NCBI RefSeq assembly: GCF_013624435.2
Contig: NZ_CP061768.1
Location: 3,996,001-4,060,000 of the forward strand
Direction of reading: 5' to 3'
DNA: 64,000 bases
DNA from: Nocardioides campestrisoli
GTDB lineage: Bacteria; Actinomycetota; Actinomycetes; Propionibacteriales; Nocardioidaceae
The translations under genes were made by a program, and so were the position numbers. Under the pieces are notes generated by a model. It was not told the origin of the DNA. It saw nothing but the letters and a program-made list of their open reading frames with translations, and ran no database searches. The number at the start of each line of letters is the position of its first letter. The first letter of the stretch is position 1. Below are positions 8,668 through 17,661 of the stretch, piece after piece.

Positions 8668-9695
8668 GGGCTGGACCCGCAGACCTCCTGGGCGAAGGCG
8701 AGGGCTGCCGCGGCACCCTCGGGGCCCATCCGGACGAGGACCTCGCCGGGTTCGCCGTCCAGCCGCAGCGCCACCCGGAACGCGGTGGCCCCACCCGACT
8801 CCGCGAATGCGTGCGCGTCGCACCGGGCCGGACCGACCGGAAGTGCGAGCACCAGCGGCTCGCCGTCCCCGGCCACGGAGGCGGCCGGCTCCCACACGGG
8901 CTGCCCGGGCGGGGTGAGCACGGGGGTGCCCGAGACCGTGTCGACCTGGACCCGGCGGCCGGGCCGACCCCGCGGGGTGACCCGCAGGAGCAGCTCGGCG
9001 GCGTCGTCACCCGTCGGGCGGAGCCGGTCGGCGAACGAGAGCGTGGCGACCCGGTCCAGGTCGAGCTGGAAGCACCGGGCCGCGACGTACCGCTGCACCA
9101 CGTCGGCCTCGTCCTCCACGTGCACGCGGCGGACCGCGGAGCCGCTGACCTCGCGCGTGCTTCGCACCTCGACCACACCGGGAGCCGCACCCGGACGGAG
9201 ACCTCCCTGGCCGCCGGGTCCCAGGCAGCGAGGTCGGGGCGGCAGCGCGAGCGGGAAGCCGCGAGCAGTCCCCGAGGGGATGGTCCGCAGCCGCTCCCCG
9301 CTGACCGGCCGCCGGAACCTGGGATCGCGGTAGCGCACCCGGATCGGCGTCAGCTCCGCGCCGAGTCCGTTGCCCACCCACACCTGGAACCGTCCCAGCG
9401 CCGCGTCGCGGGAGGACTGGCGCAGGTCGGCGACCAGCCTCCCGTCCGGCGGGTCGTCGTCGGACGCCGGCATCGGCGGCAGGGTGCTGATCGACGGGCT
9501 GCTGGGAGCGGACGGGGCCGACGAGCCGGCCGAGTCGGGCGGCGCCGCGCCGCTGCCCGTGCGGGGCGACGGCGAGCCGCCGGTGGCGCAGCCGGCGAGC
9601 AGCGCGACCGCCAGGAGCGTCCCGGCCACCAGCGTCCCGGGCAGCGTCCCGGGCCTCGGGATCCCCGGGGCTCGCGGCGTGCTCGGCGCGGACAT
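8661..9695 (-). CDS. Predicted lipoprotein, unknown function
   Basis: 344 residues. A lipoprotein signal with LLAGC places the lipidated Cys at 36, followed by a Ser/Pro/Ala-rich linker to about residue 75. The remainder (Cys pairs near the centre and end) resembles no family I recognise; it repeats VxVRY/VRR-type beta segments and is probably an extracytoplasmic beta-sandwich. It follows the membrane gene by 11 bp on the same strand, so both are likely co-transcribed and may act together at the cell surface. Confidence 0.72.
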   Translation of the reverse strand: MSAPSTPRAPGIPRPGTLPGTLVAGTLLAVALLAGCATGGSPSPRTGSGAAPPDSAGSSAPSAPSSPSISTLPPMPASDDDPPDGRLVADLRQSSRDAALGRFQVWVGNGLGAELTPIRVRYRDPRFRRPVSGERLRTIPSGTARGFPLALPPRPRCLGPGGQGGLRPGAAPGVVEVRSTREVSGSAVRRVHVEDEADVVQRYVAARCFQLDLDRVATLSFADRLRPTGDDAAELLLRVTPRGRPGRRVQVDTVSGTPVLTPPGQPVWEPAASVAGDGEPLVLALPVGPARCDAHAFAESGGATAFRVALRLDGEPGEVLVRMGPEGAAAALAFAQEVCGSSPD

Positions 9696-9706
9696 GTCCG
9701 TCGTCC

Positions 9707-10291
9707 TCAGCCGGGGTCCATGCCCCAGCGACGCATCAGCGGCACGGAGACCGCGACCTCGAACAGGACGACGACGCCCAGGCTGAGGAAGAAGGCCCTG
9801 AGCACCTGCGCAGCGTCCACGTCGGGCGCGGCGAAGGCGAACCCTCCGACCAGCAGCACCAGCGGCCAGCCCTGGATCACCAGCCCCAGCACGACGACGA
9901 GTGGGACGACGACGCAGGCCAGGAGGAGACCGCTCAGGTCCCAGCCGCCCTCGGCGCTGTCCCCGTCCCCGTCCCCGTCCTCGGCCTCGTCCTCGGTCTC
10001 TGGCTGCTCCGCCGCCTCACCTTCGGACTGCTCCGCGGGAGCCGCAGCCATCGTCGGCCGAGCCGGGATCCAGAGACGCACCAGGACCCACAGCAACGCG
10101 GCACCGGAGCCCGCGCCCACGCCCCAGGCGAGGGACTCGTCCAGCGTCCAGGGACCGATCAGGTGACCGGCCATCGCGACGCCCGTCAGCACGGTCACCC
10201 CACCGGTCGCCGCCTCCAGGCGGCCGAGCCGACGTACGGCCTCGGCGGGCGGGGGCCCGTCGGCCGCGTCCGCTCCCTCGACACGAGTCAT
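9707..10291 (-). CDS. Four-helix membrane protein with acidic loop
   Basis: 194 residues. Two membrane helices (about 32-52 and 58-78), an acidic cytosolic or periplasmic loop with a run of E/D/G (encoded by repeated GTCCCC on the + strand at 9959-9980), then two more helices. I do not recognise the family. The ATG at 10291 is chosen over upstream possibilities because the reading before it is basic and unconserved in character. It lies 11 bp upstream of the lipoprotein gene. Confidence 0.65.
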   Translation of the reverse strand: MTRVEGADAADGPPPAEAVRRLGRLEAATGGVTVLTGVAMAGHLIGPWTLDESLAWGVGAGSGAALLWVLVRLWIPARPTMAAAPAEQSEGEAAEQPETEDEAEDGDGDGDSAEGGWDLSGLLLACVVVPLVVVLGLVIQGWPLVLLVGGFAFAAPDVDAAQVLRAFFLSLGVVVLFEVAVSVPLMRRWGMDPG

Positions 10292-10402
10292 CTCGCCGCC
10301 CCCCTCAGGCCGGTGTGCGTGTCTCGCCAGTGTGCCCGAACCGACGCCGACCCGCACCCGTGCCGGCCCGCGCTGGTCACCGACCCGGTGAGGGCGACCC
10401 GG

Positions 10403-11743
10403 TCAGGAGCGTGCTGCGGGCGAGGCCGGCTCGTCGGCGGCGATCCCGACCTCGGGCAGGGTCCGCGCCACCAGCACGCCGAGCAGACCGAGAGCCGCCA
10501 GGAAGAGCAGCGCGACCTCGTTGCCGAAGGTCGCGAGCGCTCCGGACAACGCACCGGCCACCAGCAGCAGCACCCCGATCGCGGTGTTCGAGACCGCGAC
10601 GTACTCGGTCCGCCGGTCGTCGCCGGCCATGTCGACGACGTAGGTCTTGCGGGCGACCCGGACGCCGGTGTGCACGAAGGCCAGCAACAGGTAGGTGACC
10701 GGGTAGAGGTAGGCCCACTCCCGCATCGGGTCGACCAGGAGCAGGGCCAGGAAGCCGAGCACCACCGCGGAGGAGAGCGCGGCCCCGAGCACCATCAGCC
10801 GGCGCGAGGAGCGGTCCGCCTGGCGGCCGAAGAGCCGGCCACCGACCAGTCCGGCGACGCCCTGGGCGATCACGAACGGACCCAGTCCGGCCAGGCCCGC
10901 CCCGCCCTCGGTCACCGCGAGCGCGACCACGAACGGCGGGCTGAGCGCGGAGACCAGCAGCAGGCCGCGGACCAGCACGAAGCGGCGCAGTCCGGCGTCC
11001 TCACGCAGGGAGGCGACCGCGCTGCGGAACCAGCCCTGGTCCTCGGCGTCGTCGACCGGCTCCTCGACGGGCTCCACGACGCCGGCGAAGACGACCGCGG
11101 CCAGCGCCCACGCCACCGCGGCGCCGGCCAGCAGGCCGACCAGCACCCCCAGGCCCACGTCGTCGCCCCCGAAGACCCGCAGCGCGAGCCCGAGCGTGAC
11201 CGCGACCAGTCCCGCGGCCACCGTGACCAGGCCGTTGATCTGACCGCGCTGGCCCTTCGGCACCGTCCGCCCGAGCACGTCCTTGCCGGCCAGCGAGTTG
11301 AGCGCCCGGGAGGTGGAGAAGACGGCCAGCGCCAGCAGCACCCCGACCCCGGCCACCCAGCCCTCGGTGAGCAGGGCGACCAGCGCCATCGCCGCGACCG
11401 AGGCCGCCTGGCCGAGCGCGCCGGTCACCCAGATCCACCGGCGCACCGGCCGGCTCGCCACCCGCGGGGCCAGCGCCGCCTGCGGCAGCATCGAGCCCGA
11501 CTCCCGGATCGGCACCAGCAGCCCGAGCAGCACCCCCGGCGCGCCGACCGCGCTGAGCAGCCAGGGCAGCACGGTCTTGGCGTTGACCACCTGGTCGCCG
11601 ACGTTCTGCAGCGCGTCGGCCGCGACCTGGCGCAGCCCGTTGCTGCCGACGTGCTCGCGCACCTCGGGCCTCAGCGTGCCGGTGGTGTCGCGCCCGCCGG
11701 GCGTGCGGACCAGGCGGGCGAACAGGACGTCGGCGCGACTCAC
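10403..11743 (-). CDS. MFS-type transporter
   Basis: 446 residues with about 12 hydrophobic segments. It has a major-facilitator-like loop (GRLFGRQADRSSRR, matching the GxxxDRxxRR signature between helices of the second half). Substrate cannot be told. The GTG at 11743 has TACGGT 6 nt upstream, so a leaderless start. It sits 34 bp beyond the stop of the RimK-like gene on the same strand and may belong with that module. Confidence 0.82.
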   Translation of the reverse strand: MSRADVLFARLVRTPGGRDTTGTLRPEVREHVGSNGLRQVAADALQNVGDQVVNAKTVLPWLLSAVGAPGVLLGLLVPIRESGSMLPQAALAPRVASRPVRRWIWVTGALGQAASVAAMALVALLTEGWVAGVGVLLALAVFSTSRALNSLAGKDVLGRTVPKGQRGQINGLVTVAAGLVAVTLGLALRVFGGDDVGLGVLVGLLAGAAVAWALAAVVFAGVVEPVEEPVDDAEDQGWFRSAVASLREDAGLRRFVLVRGLLLVSALSPPFVVALAVTEGGAGLAGLGPFVIAQGVAGLVGGRLFGRQADRSSRRLMVLGAALSSAVVLGFLALLLVDPMREWAYLYPVTYLLLAFVHTGVRVARKTYVVDMAGDDRRTEYVAVSNTAIGVLLLVAGALSGALATFGNEVALLFLAALGLLGVLVARTLPEVGIAADEPASPAARS

Positions 11744-11777
11744 GGCACCACCGTAGTGATGGGCGTGGTGGCGCGCC

Positions 11778-12968
11778 TCAGTCGCCGTGGATGGGCTGGG
11801 TCGGCAGCTTGCGGACCCGCGCCCGACGCCGCTTGCGCTCGGGGATCATCGAGCGCATCTCCTCCAGCTTGCCGAAGCAGAGCAGCCGGTCGCCGTCCTC
11901 GAGCAGGGTCTTGTTGCGCGGGTTCGGGATCACCTGGGTGCCGCGGTGCAGGGTCAGCACGCTGATGTCGCGGTCGTCGAGCCCGGACTCGCCGAGCTTC
12001 TTGCCCACCAGGTCGGCCCCGGGGAGCACCACGATCTCGGCGACGCCGTACCCGGTGGAGACGGTGAGCCGCTGCCGCACGTCGATCTCGGGGAAGGCGA
12101 CCTGGTTGTCGATGTAGTCGATGATCGCGCCCGCCACGTCCAGCTTGGTCGCGGACTCGATCCCCTCCAGGCCGGGCGAGGAGTTGACCTCCATCACCAG
12201 CGGCCCGTCGTCACCCTCGAGCATGTCGACGCCGGCGACCCGCAGCCCCATGATCTGCGCCGAGCGCACCGCCACCCGCTCGTACTCCGGGGAGAGCGAG
12301 ATCCCCTCGACCGACCCGCCGCGGTGCACGTTGGAGCGGAACTCGTCGCCCTGCGCGCTGCGCCGCATCGCGGCGACGACCCGGTCGCCGACCACGAGGG
12401 CGCGGATGTCGCGGCCGCGCGACTCCTTGACGTAGCGCTGGATCAGCACGTTCTGCCGGGTGGACTGGAGGGTCTCGATGATCGCCTCGGCGACCTTGAG
12501 CTCGGGCGCCAGGATGACGCCGATCCCCTGGGTGCCCTCGAGCAGCTTGATCACCACCGGCGCCCCGCCGACCTGCTCGATCGCCGGGATCACGTCGGCG
12601 CGGTTGCGCACGAACATCGTCGCCGGCATCTCGATGCCGTGCCGGGAGAGGATCTGGGTCGCCCGCAGCTTGTCGCGCGAGTTCGAGATCCCGTACGACG
12701 GGTTGGGGGTGTAGACGTCCATCTGCTCGAACTGCCGCACCACGGCGGTGCCGTAGTAGGTGATCGAGTTCCCGATCCTCGGCAGGATCGCGTCGTAGTG
12801 CGACAGCGGCTTGCCCCGGAACTGCAGATCGGGCTCGTCGTGTGAGATGTCGATCGCGAAGCGGAGGGTGTCGAGCACCTTGACCGTGTGCCCGCGATCC
12901 TGCGCGGCGGTGCGCAGCCGCTGCGTACTGTAGGCGCGTGGCGCCCGGGAGAGGATGGCCAGCTTCAA
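11778..12968 (-). CDS. RimK-like ATP-grasp peptide ligase fused to RCK_C domain
   Basis: 396 residues. Residues 1-290 form an ATP-grasp ligase like RimK, which adds glutamate to protein or small-molecule carboxylates: note VVIKLLEGTQGIGV, RDIRALVVGDRVVAAMRR and the metal-binding VMEVNSSPGLEGIE. Residues about 305-375 match a TrkA/RCK_C domain (VVLPGADLVGKKLGESGL ... LLEDGDRLLCFG), normally a ligand-sensing module of ion transporters. The start is TTG at 12968 with AAGGA 7 nt upstream. It is divergent from a RimB-like protease and an AstE-like hydrolase, a recurring ligase/protease/deacylase set in bacteria. Confidence 0.85.
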   Translation of the reverse strand: MKLAILSRAPRAYSTQRLRTAAQDRGHTVKVLDTLRFAIDISHDEPDLQFRGKPLSHYDAILPRIGNSITYYGTAVVRQFEQMDVYTPNPSYGISNSRDKLRATQILSRHGIEMPATMFVRNRADVIPAIEQVGGAPVVIKLLEGTQGIGVILAPELKVAEAIIETLQSTRQNVLIQRYVKESRGRDIRALVVGDRVVAAMRRSAQGDEFRSNVHRGGSVEGISLSPEYERVAVRSAQIMGLRVAGVDMLEGDDGPLVMEVNSSPGLEGIESATKLDVAGAIIDYIDNQVAFPEIDVRQRLTVSTGYGVAEIVVLPGADLVGKKLGESGLDDRDISVLTLHRGTQVIPNPRNKTLLEDGDRLLCFGKLEEMRSMIPERKRRRARVRKLPTQPIHGD

Positions 12969-12993
12969 CGTGGATCCTTGAGGAGCAGGTGAG

Positions 12994-13521
12994 GTGACGA
13001 GCGCGAGTACCGCGGACGGGGCTCATTCAAACACCGACCCCCGTCAGCCCATCGTCGCCGGGTGGCGTGAGTGGGTGAGCCTGCCGGACGCGGACGTCCC
13101 CTGGCTCAAGGCCAAGCTCGACACCGGTGCCCGTACGTCGTCCGTGCACGCCTTCGACCTCACCGAGCTCGAGCGTGACGGACAGGCGTGGGTCCGGTTC
13201 TCGCTGCACCCGTGGCAGCGCTCCACCGACGACGCCGTGGTGGTCGAGTGCCCGATCCACGACCGTCGCTCGGTGCGCAGCTCCTCGGGCCACACCGAGG
13301 AGCGGCTGGTGGTGCTGATGGACCTCACCCTGGTCGGCCGCCGGATCACCTGCGAGATGACGCTGAGCCGCCGCGACGAGATGGGCTTCCGGATGCTGAT
13401 CGGGCGCGAGGCGCTGCGCCAGGGGTTCCTCGTCGACCCCGCGCGCTCCTACCTGGGCGGGCGGCCCAAGCGCGGGACCCGGCGGAAGAACCGGGGACGA
13501 CCGGCAGGGAGCGGCACGTGA
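12994..13521 (+). CDS. RimB-like (DUF785) retropepsin-fold protease
   Basis: 175 residues with the family core from residue ~20: IVAGWREWVSLPD, LKAKLDTGARTSS (the aspartic-protease-like DTG) and MLIGREALRQGFLVDP. Family members are annotated as ATP-dependent zinc proteases; the DTG points instead to a retropepsin fold. RimB partners RimK in Pseudomonas. A GTG at 12994 has AGGAG 8 nt upstream. The basic C-terminal tail ends within the next gene's start (GTGA overlap), so translation is coupled. Confidence 0.82.
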   Translation: MTSASTADGAHSNTDPRQPIVAGWREWVSLPDADVPWLKAKLDTGARTSSVHAFDLTELERDGQAWVRFSLHPWQRSTDDAVVVECPIHDRRSVRSSSGHTEERLVVLMDLTLVGRRITCEMTLSRRDEMGFRMLIGREALRQGFLVDPARSYLGGRPKRGTRRKNRGRPAGSGT

Positions 13522-14540
13522 AGCGCGTCGCGCGGGACTCGTTCGCCATCGGCCAGGTCCGGATCCGGCCCGGCAGCGCCCGGGAGCTCGAGCTGCCGGT
13601 CACCCGGCTGGTCACCGGCGCCGACGTGAGCCTGCCCGTCCGGGTGCTGCACGGCCGGGAGGACGGCCCCACGGTCTGGATCAACGCCGCCACCCACGGC
13701 GACGAGCTGGTCGGCGTGGAGGTCGTACGCCGGGTGCTCGCCGGCCTCTCCGCCAAGACGCTGCGCGGCACGCTGATCGCCGTCCCGGTGGTCAACGTGC
13801 TCGGGGTGATGACCGGGGACCGCTACCTGCCCGACCGACGCGACCTCAACCGGTCGTTCCCCGGCTCGCCGCGCGGCTCGCTGGCCTCGCGGATCGCCCA
13901 CCTGATGATGACCGAGGTGGTCGCCAAGTGCTCGGTCGGCATCGACCTGCACACCGGCTCGGACCGGCGGACCAATCTGCCCCAGGTGCGCGCCGACCTC
14001 GACGACCCGGTCACCCGCGAGCTGGCGGAGGCGTTCGGTGCCCCGGTGATGCTGCACGCCAAGCTGCGCGACGGGTCGCTGCGGCACGCCGCCGGCCAGG
14101 TGGGTGCCACCGTCCTGCTGTACGAGGGCGGGGAGGCGTGGCGGTTCGACGAGTGGGCGATCGCCGCCGGCGTCGACGGCGTACGCCGGGTGCTCGGCCG
14201 GCTCGGGATGATCGACGAGGACGCCTCCGGCGGCTTCACTCCTGCTGACGGCGCCGGGGCCGCGGCGGGTGGCGGGGACACTTGTGGCGAGGACCCCCTG
14301 GTCAACGTCGAGTGCCGGGAGAGCACCTGGGTGCGGGCCCGGCACACCGGCTTCCTGCACCTCGACGTGACCCTCGGCCAGCGGGTCGAGGAGGGCGACC
14401 GGCTCGGGCACCTGTCCAACTCCTTCGGGCGGACGCTGCGGGTGATCCGGGCGCGCCGCGGCGGCATCGTGATCGGTCGGACCGAGGCGCCGCTGGTCAA
14501 CTCCGGGGACGCCGTCGTGCACATCGCCACGCCTGCCTGA
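13518..14540 (+). CDS. Succinylglutamate desuccinylase/aspartoacylase-like zinc hydrolase
   Basis: 340 residues of the AstE/AspA (M14-like) fold. The zinc site is visible as NAATHGDELVG (HxxE) and IDLHTGS. The C-terminal third contains a beta-barrel with GHLSNSFG. These enzymes remove acyl groups from amino acids. The GTG at 13518 overlaps the protease stop by 4 nt. In this setting it may process products or substrates of the divergent glutamate ligase. Confidence 0.83.
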   Translation: MKRVARDSFAIGQVRIRPGSARELELPVTRLVTGADVSLPVRVLHGREDGPTVWINAATHGDELVGVEVVRRVLAGLSAKTLRGTLIAVPVVNVLGVMTGDRYLPDRRDLNRSFPGSPRGSLASRIAHLMMTEVVAKCSVGIDLHTGSDRRTNLPQVRADLDDPVTRELAEAFGAPVMLHAKLRDGSLRHAAGQVGATVLLYEGGEAWRFDEWAIAAGVDGVRRVLGRLGMIDEDASGGFTPADGAGAAAGGGDTCGEDPLVNVECRESTWVRARHTGFLHLDVTLGQRVEEGDRLGHLSNSFGRTLRVIRARRGGIVIGRTEAPLVNSGDAVVHIATPA

Positions 14541-14593
14541 GTCGGGGGCGCCGGAGGGGTGTGCCCGACGGCGTCCGAGCCCTAGGCTGACGC

Positions 14594-14956
14594 ATGGCCA
14601 TCGCACGCTTCCCGACCATCGTCCTGGACTGCCCCGACCCCGACGCCCTCGCCTCGTTCTACGCCGCGCTGCTGGACTGGGAGATCCATCCGGACGAGGA
14701 CGGGGGCTGGATCGACGTCCGTGCCGACTACGGGCAGAGCCTCTCCTTCCAGGGGGTGGCGAACTACGTGCCGCCGGTCTGGCCGGGGCAGGAGCAGCCC
14801 CAGCAGATGCACCTCGACGTGGTGGTCGACGACCTCGACACCGCGGAGAGCGCGGTCCTCGGGCTGGGCGCGACCAAGCACGAGCACCAGCCGGGCGAGA
14901 GCTTCCGGGTCCTCCTCGACCCGGCGGGGCACCCGTTCTGCCTCTGCCTGAGCTGA
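14594..14956 (+). CDS. VOC/glyoxalase-like protein
   Basis: 120 residues with the paired beta-alpha-beta-beta-beta units of the VOC fold: IVLDCPDPDALASFYAALLDWE at the start and LLDPAGHPFCLCLS at the end, as in the large actinobacterial glyoxalase-like subgroup. Metal ligands could be H98-type residues and E/D positions but are not certain. Substrate unknown. TAGGCT 5 nt upstream of the ATG suggests a leaderless mRNA. Confidence 0.82.
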   Translation: MAIARFPTIVLDCPDPDALASFYAALLDWEIHPDEDGGWIDVRADYGQSLSFQGVANYVPPVWPGQEQPQQMHLDVVVDDLDTAESAVLGLGATKHEHQPGESFRVLLDPAGHPFCLCLS

Positions 14957-15017
14957 CAGACGGGCTGCCCAGTCGGGAGCCATCCGGGCGGCACCTGGGC
15001 GGCACCTGGGCGTAGGT

Positions 15018-16343
15018 CTACGTCCGTCGGTGGTAGCGCAGGGACCCGTCGGGGTGCTGGGTGGTGGTGAAGGCGGGGTCGTGGGCACGTTGGTGGTGCC
15101 AGGGACACAGGAAGAGCAGGTCGTCCAGGTCCGTATTGCCGCCGTGGCCCCAGGGATCACGCCCGTGGTGGGCCTCGCACCAGGTCGAGGGGACCGAGCA
15201 GCCCTCGGCCCCGCAGACCCGCTGGGTCAACGTCTTCGCGGTCCGCTGGCTGTCGGTGAAGAACCGCGACGCCCGACCCTGGTCCAGCACCTGCGACTTC
15301 GCGCCCAGGACCACGGGGATGATCTGCGCCTGGCAGGCCAGCCTTCTGACCTGTCCCGCCGAGAGGGTGGTGACGTCCTCGCCGTTGCTGAGGATCGACC
15401 CCGTGCCGAGCCCGCTGCGTAGGGCTTCCAGGCTCATGGTGACCAGCACTCGGGTCGCCGACCCGCCGTGCGCCGGGACCCTGCTGGGGTCGGCGGCTTC
15501 GAGGAATGCGCAGAAGGCCTGCCCGTGCAACCGCTCCTGGGGCAACCGCAGACCCGTCGCGGGATCCCGGTGAGGAAACGCCCCCAGACCGGTGGCGGCA
15601 CCGGTGTCCTTGCCGTCGTCCTGCTTCGGCGAGGTCCACGCCTCCAGATACGTCTTCAACCGCGCCGCCATCTGGTCCGGGATCCGCGCGGCCACGTCGG
15701 TGGCGCCGTCGCCCCGCTTGCGGAACGTCAACCGGGTGGCCGCGTTCGCCCGCCGCTCGGCCCGCTCCAGGACTTTGCGTTCGTGCTCCTCACAGGTGGC
15801 CGGGGCGACCACCGCCAGGATCTTCGCACCGAGTGCTTCCAGCTGGGCGGGGGTGAACACACCCGCGCACTCCACCAGGTGTGCTTCCGCGCGGGCGAGC
15901 ACGTCGTCGGGGACCTCCTCACCCGGGAGCGGGTCGATCACCAACGCCTCCAGCGCCTTCACGATCACCCTGGCTTGGGGCAGGTTCACCGACCCGTCCT
16001 CCAACCCGGCACCCACCAGCCGCCACCGCGAGTCGAGTGCCTCAGCGAGCTTCTCCGCGGCCCGCGCGGACCCGTACCCGCACCGGGTCCGGCCCGCCAC
16101 CCAGGTCGCCGCCGACTTCGCCCCATCACCCTGCGCCACCCCACCGGGCGCACCGAGGATGCCCAGCACCCGCATCCGCAGCCGCTCCAGCTGGTCGACT
16201 TGACGCGACAACCCCAGCAGCACCTCCCGCTGCTCACCCTCCGAGAGGAACGAGGGGTCCGCGCCCTTGGCGCAGTCCAGCGCCTCGTCCACCAGCCCGA
16301 CCGCGCGTGCGATCGGATGCCCCACACCCGCCTGCTCCCACAT
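15018..16343 (-). CDS. DUF222/HNH endonuclease (13E12 family), copy 1
   Basis: 441 residues. The N-terminal two thirds are DUF222 (LPQARVIVKALEALV, ERAERRANAATRLTFRKRGDGATDV). The C-terminus is an HNH nuclease motif, CEAHHGRDPWGHGG then LLFLCPWHHQRAHD. It is a same-length, same-orientation paralogue of the gene at 50945-52270, with roughly 70% identical residues by eye. In Mycobacterium tuberculosis several 13E12 genes belong to the LexA regulon; a LexA-like half-palindrome lies 113 bp upstream here. Likely acts on DNA; the target is unknown. Confidence 0.88.
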   Translation of the reverse strand: MWEQAGVGHPIARAVGLVDEALDCAKGADPSFLSEGEQREVLLGLSRQVDQLERLRMRVLGILGAPGGVAQGDGAKSAATWVAGRTRCGYGSARAAEKLAEALDSRWRLVGAGLEDGSVNLPQARVIVKALEALVIDPLPGEEVPDDVLARAEAHLVECAGVFTPAQLEALGAKILAVVAPATCEEHERKVLERAERRANAATRLTFRKRGDGATDVAARIPDQMAARLKTYLEAWTSPKQDDGKDTGAATGLGAFPHRDPATGLRLPQERLHGQAFCAFLEAADPSRVPAHGGSATRVLVTMSLEALRSGLGTGSILSNGEDVTTLSAGQVRRLACQAQIIPVVLGAKSQVLDQGRASRFFTDSQRTAKTLTQRVCGAEGCSVPSTWCEAHHGRDPWGHGGNTDLDDLLFLCPWHHQRAHDPAFTTTQHPDGSLRYHRRT

Positions 16344-16455
16344 CCCAAGGACCCCCGTCCCGACCTACCGAAGACCCCCGATGAGTCCCCGACAGACCCC
16401 AGTCAACCGGGCACCACTGACAAGACAGACCCCCAGCAGCACCCATTCCCACACT

Positions 16456-16471
16456 GTGGACACATGTTCGA
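16456..16471. promoter_or_regulatory. Degenerate LexA-like (SOS) box before DUF222-HNH copy 1
   Basis: Reads GTGGAC-ACAT-GTTCGA. The right half is the full actinobacterial SOS half-site GTTCGA, while the left half matches TCGAAC at only 3 of 6 positions. Its value comes from the matching distance and motif in front of the paralogue at 52376-52391. Confidence 0.4.
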
Positions 16472-16507
16472 AAAAGGGCAGACTGACCACTTCGCTACGC
16501 TCCCCAG

Positions 16508-17632
16508 ATGGACCGCTCGATCGCTGCCTGGCGCCTCCGGACGCAGCACCTGAGCGCGCCGCACGCCGGGTCCGCGCTGGACGTCGTACGCCATCTCCTG
16601 GGCGTGCAGGCGGAGAACCCGAGCCAGTCGGCCTGGGCAGTGGCGACCCGCACCCAGGCACCTGACCCAGCCGACTTGGCCGGCCTGCTCGCGTCCGGTG
16701 ACGTGCTGCGTACGCACGTGCTCCGCTCGACCTGGCACTACGTGGCGCGCGAGGACCTCGACCCGCTGCTCGCGCTGATGTCCCCGCGACTGCGCGACCT
16801 TCCCGGCGGGCAGCTGCGACGCGACCTCGGTTTCACTCCCGCCGAGATCGACCGGCTGGGCCAGGTGGTGGTGGAGACCGTGCGCGCGGCACCACACCGG
16901 ACGCGATCGGAGATCGCCGCCGCGATGCACGAGCAGGTGCCCGACCTAGCCCCGCGTGCCACGGGCCGGATGACCGGCCTGCTGCTGGCAGGCCTGGAGA
17001 TGGACCGCCGGATCTGCAGCGGGACACCGCGCGAGGCCGGCGCCGGAAAGGACCCGGAGCACACCTATGCCGCCTGGGAGGACCGGATCGGTTCCCGGGT
17101 CGAGCTCGACGAGGAGGGCCTGAACGAGGCGGTGGCGCGGCTGGCCTGGCGCTACCTGGTCGGGCACGGGCCTGCGACCGCCAAGGACCTCGCCTACTGG
17201 GCCACGCTCACGCCGGGACAGGCCACGCGTGGGATCGCCGCAGTCCGCGACCGGCTCTCCTCCTTCGAGCACGACGGGCGGACCTTCTGGCACCCCATCG
17301 ACCACGATCCCCCGCCCGACCCAGCCGCCGCAGAGCCCCGGGGTCACCTGCTCCAGGTACTCGACGAGATGTACCGCGGCTACCAGGACTCCCGCTGGGT
17401 GCTCGACCCGGACGGCCTGGTGCCGCGCGGCCGGGAGACCGCGATCGGCATGGCGCTCGTGGCCGGTCAGCTCGTGGCCGGGATGAAGCGCACCCTGGAG
17501 GCCGAGCGGGTCCGCTTCGACCTCACACCGCACCGCGCGCTGTCGGCGCACGAGCTCTGCGCCATCGACGAGGCCGCCACCCGGTATGGCGCCTACCTGG
17601 GCAGGACACCCGTGGTGCGGGTCACGGGATGA
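16508..17632 (+). CDS. HTH_42 family protein (AlkZ-like), copy A
   Basis: 374 residues of the winged-helix HTH_42 family, whose studied members AlkZ and YcaQ are DNA glycosylases that unhook interstrand crosslinks or bulky adducts. It has the N-terminal VRHLLGVQAENPSQ (catalytic Q-x-E/Q/D region), THVLRSTWHYV and the C-terminal RGRETAIGMALVAGQLVAGM. Here the motif reads QAE. TACGCT lies 6 nt before the ATG (leaderless). A second, distant member lies at 18624-19730. Confidence 0.82.
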   Translation: MDRSIAAWRLRTQHLSAPHAGSALDVVRHLLGVQAENPSQSAWAVATRTQAPDPADLAGLLASGDVLRTHVLRSTWHYVAREDLDPLLALMSPRLRDLPGGQLRRDLGFTPAEIDRLGQVVVETVRAAPHRTRSEIAAAMHEQVPDLAPRATGRMTGLLLAGLEMDRRICSGTPREAGAGKDPEHTYAAWEDRIGSRVELDEEGLNEAVARLAWRYLVGHGPATAKDLAYWATLTPGQATRGIAAVRDRLSSFEHDGRTFWHPIDHDPPPDPAAAEPRGHLLQVLDEMYRGYQDSRWVLDPDGLVPRGRETAIGMALVAGQLVAGMKRTLEAERVRFDLTPHRALSAHELCAIDEAATRYGAYLGRTPVVRVTG

Positions 17633-17661
17633 GAGGAGTCAGGTGAGGCGAGTCGTGCGGC

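Noticed and set aside
7164..10166. 1000-residue open frame across HK2 and the lipoprotein
   Set aside because: Lies in a shifted frame of the kinase; Arg/Gly/Pro-rich, no domain, crosses real gene boundaries.
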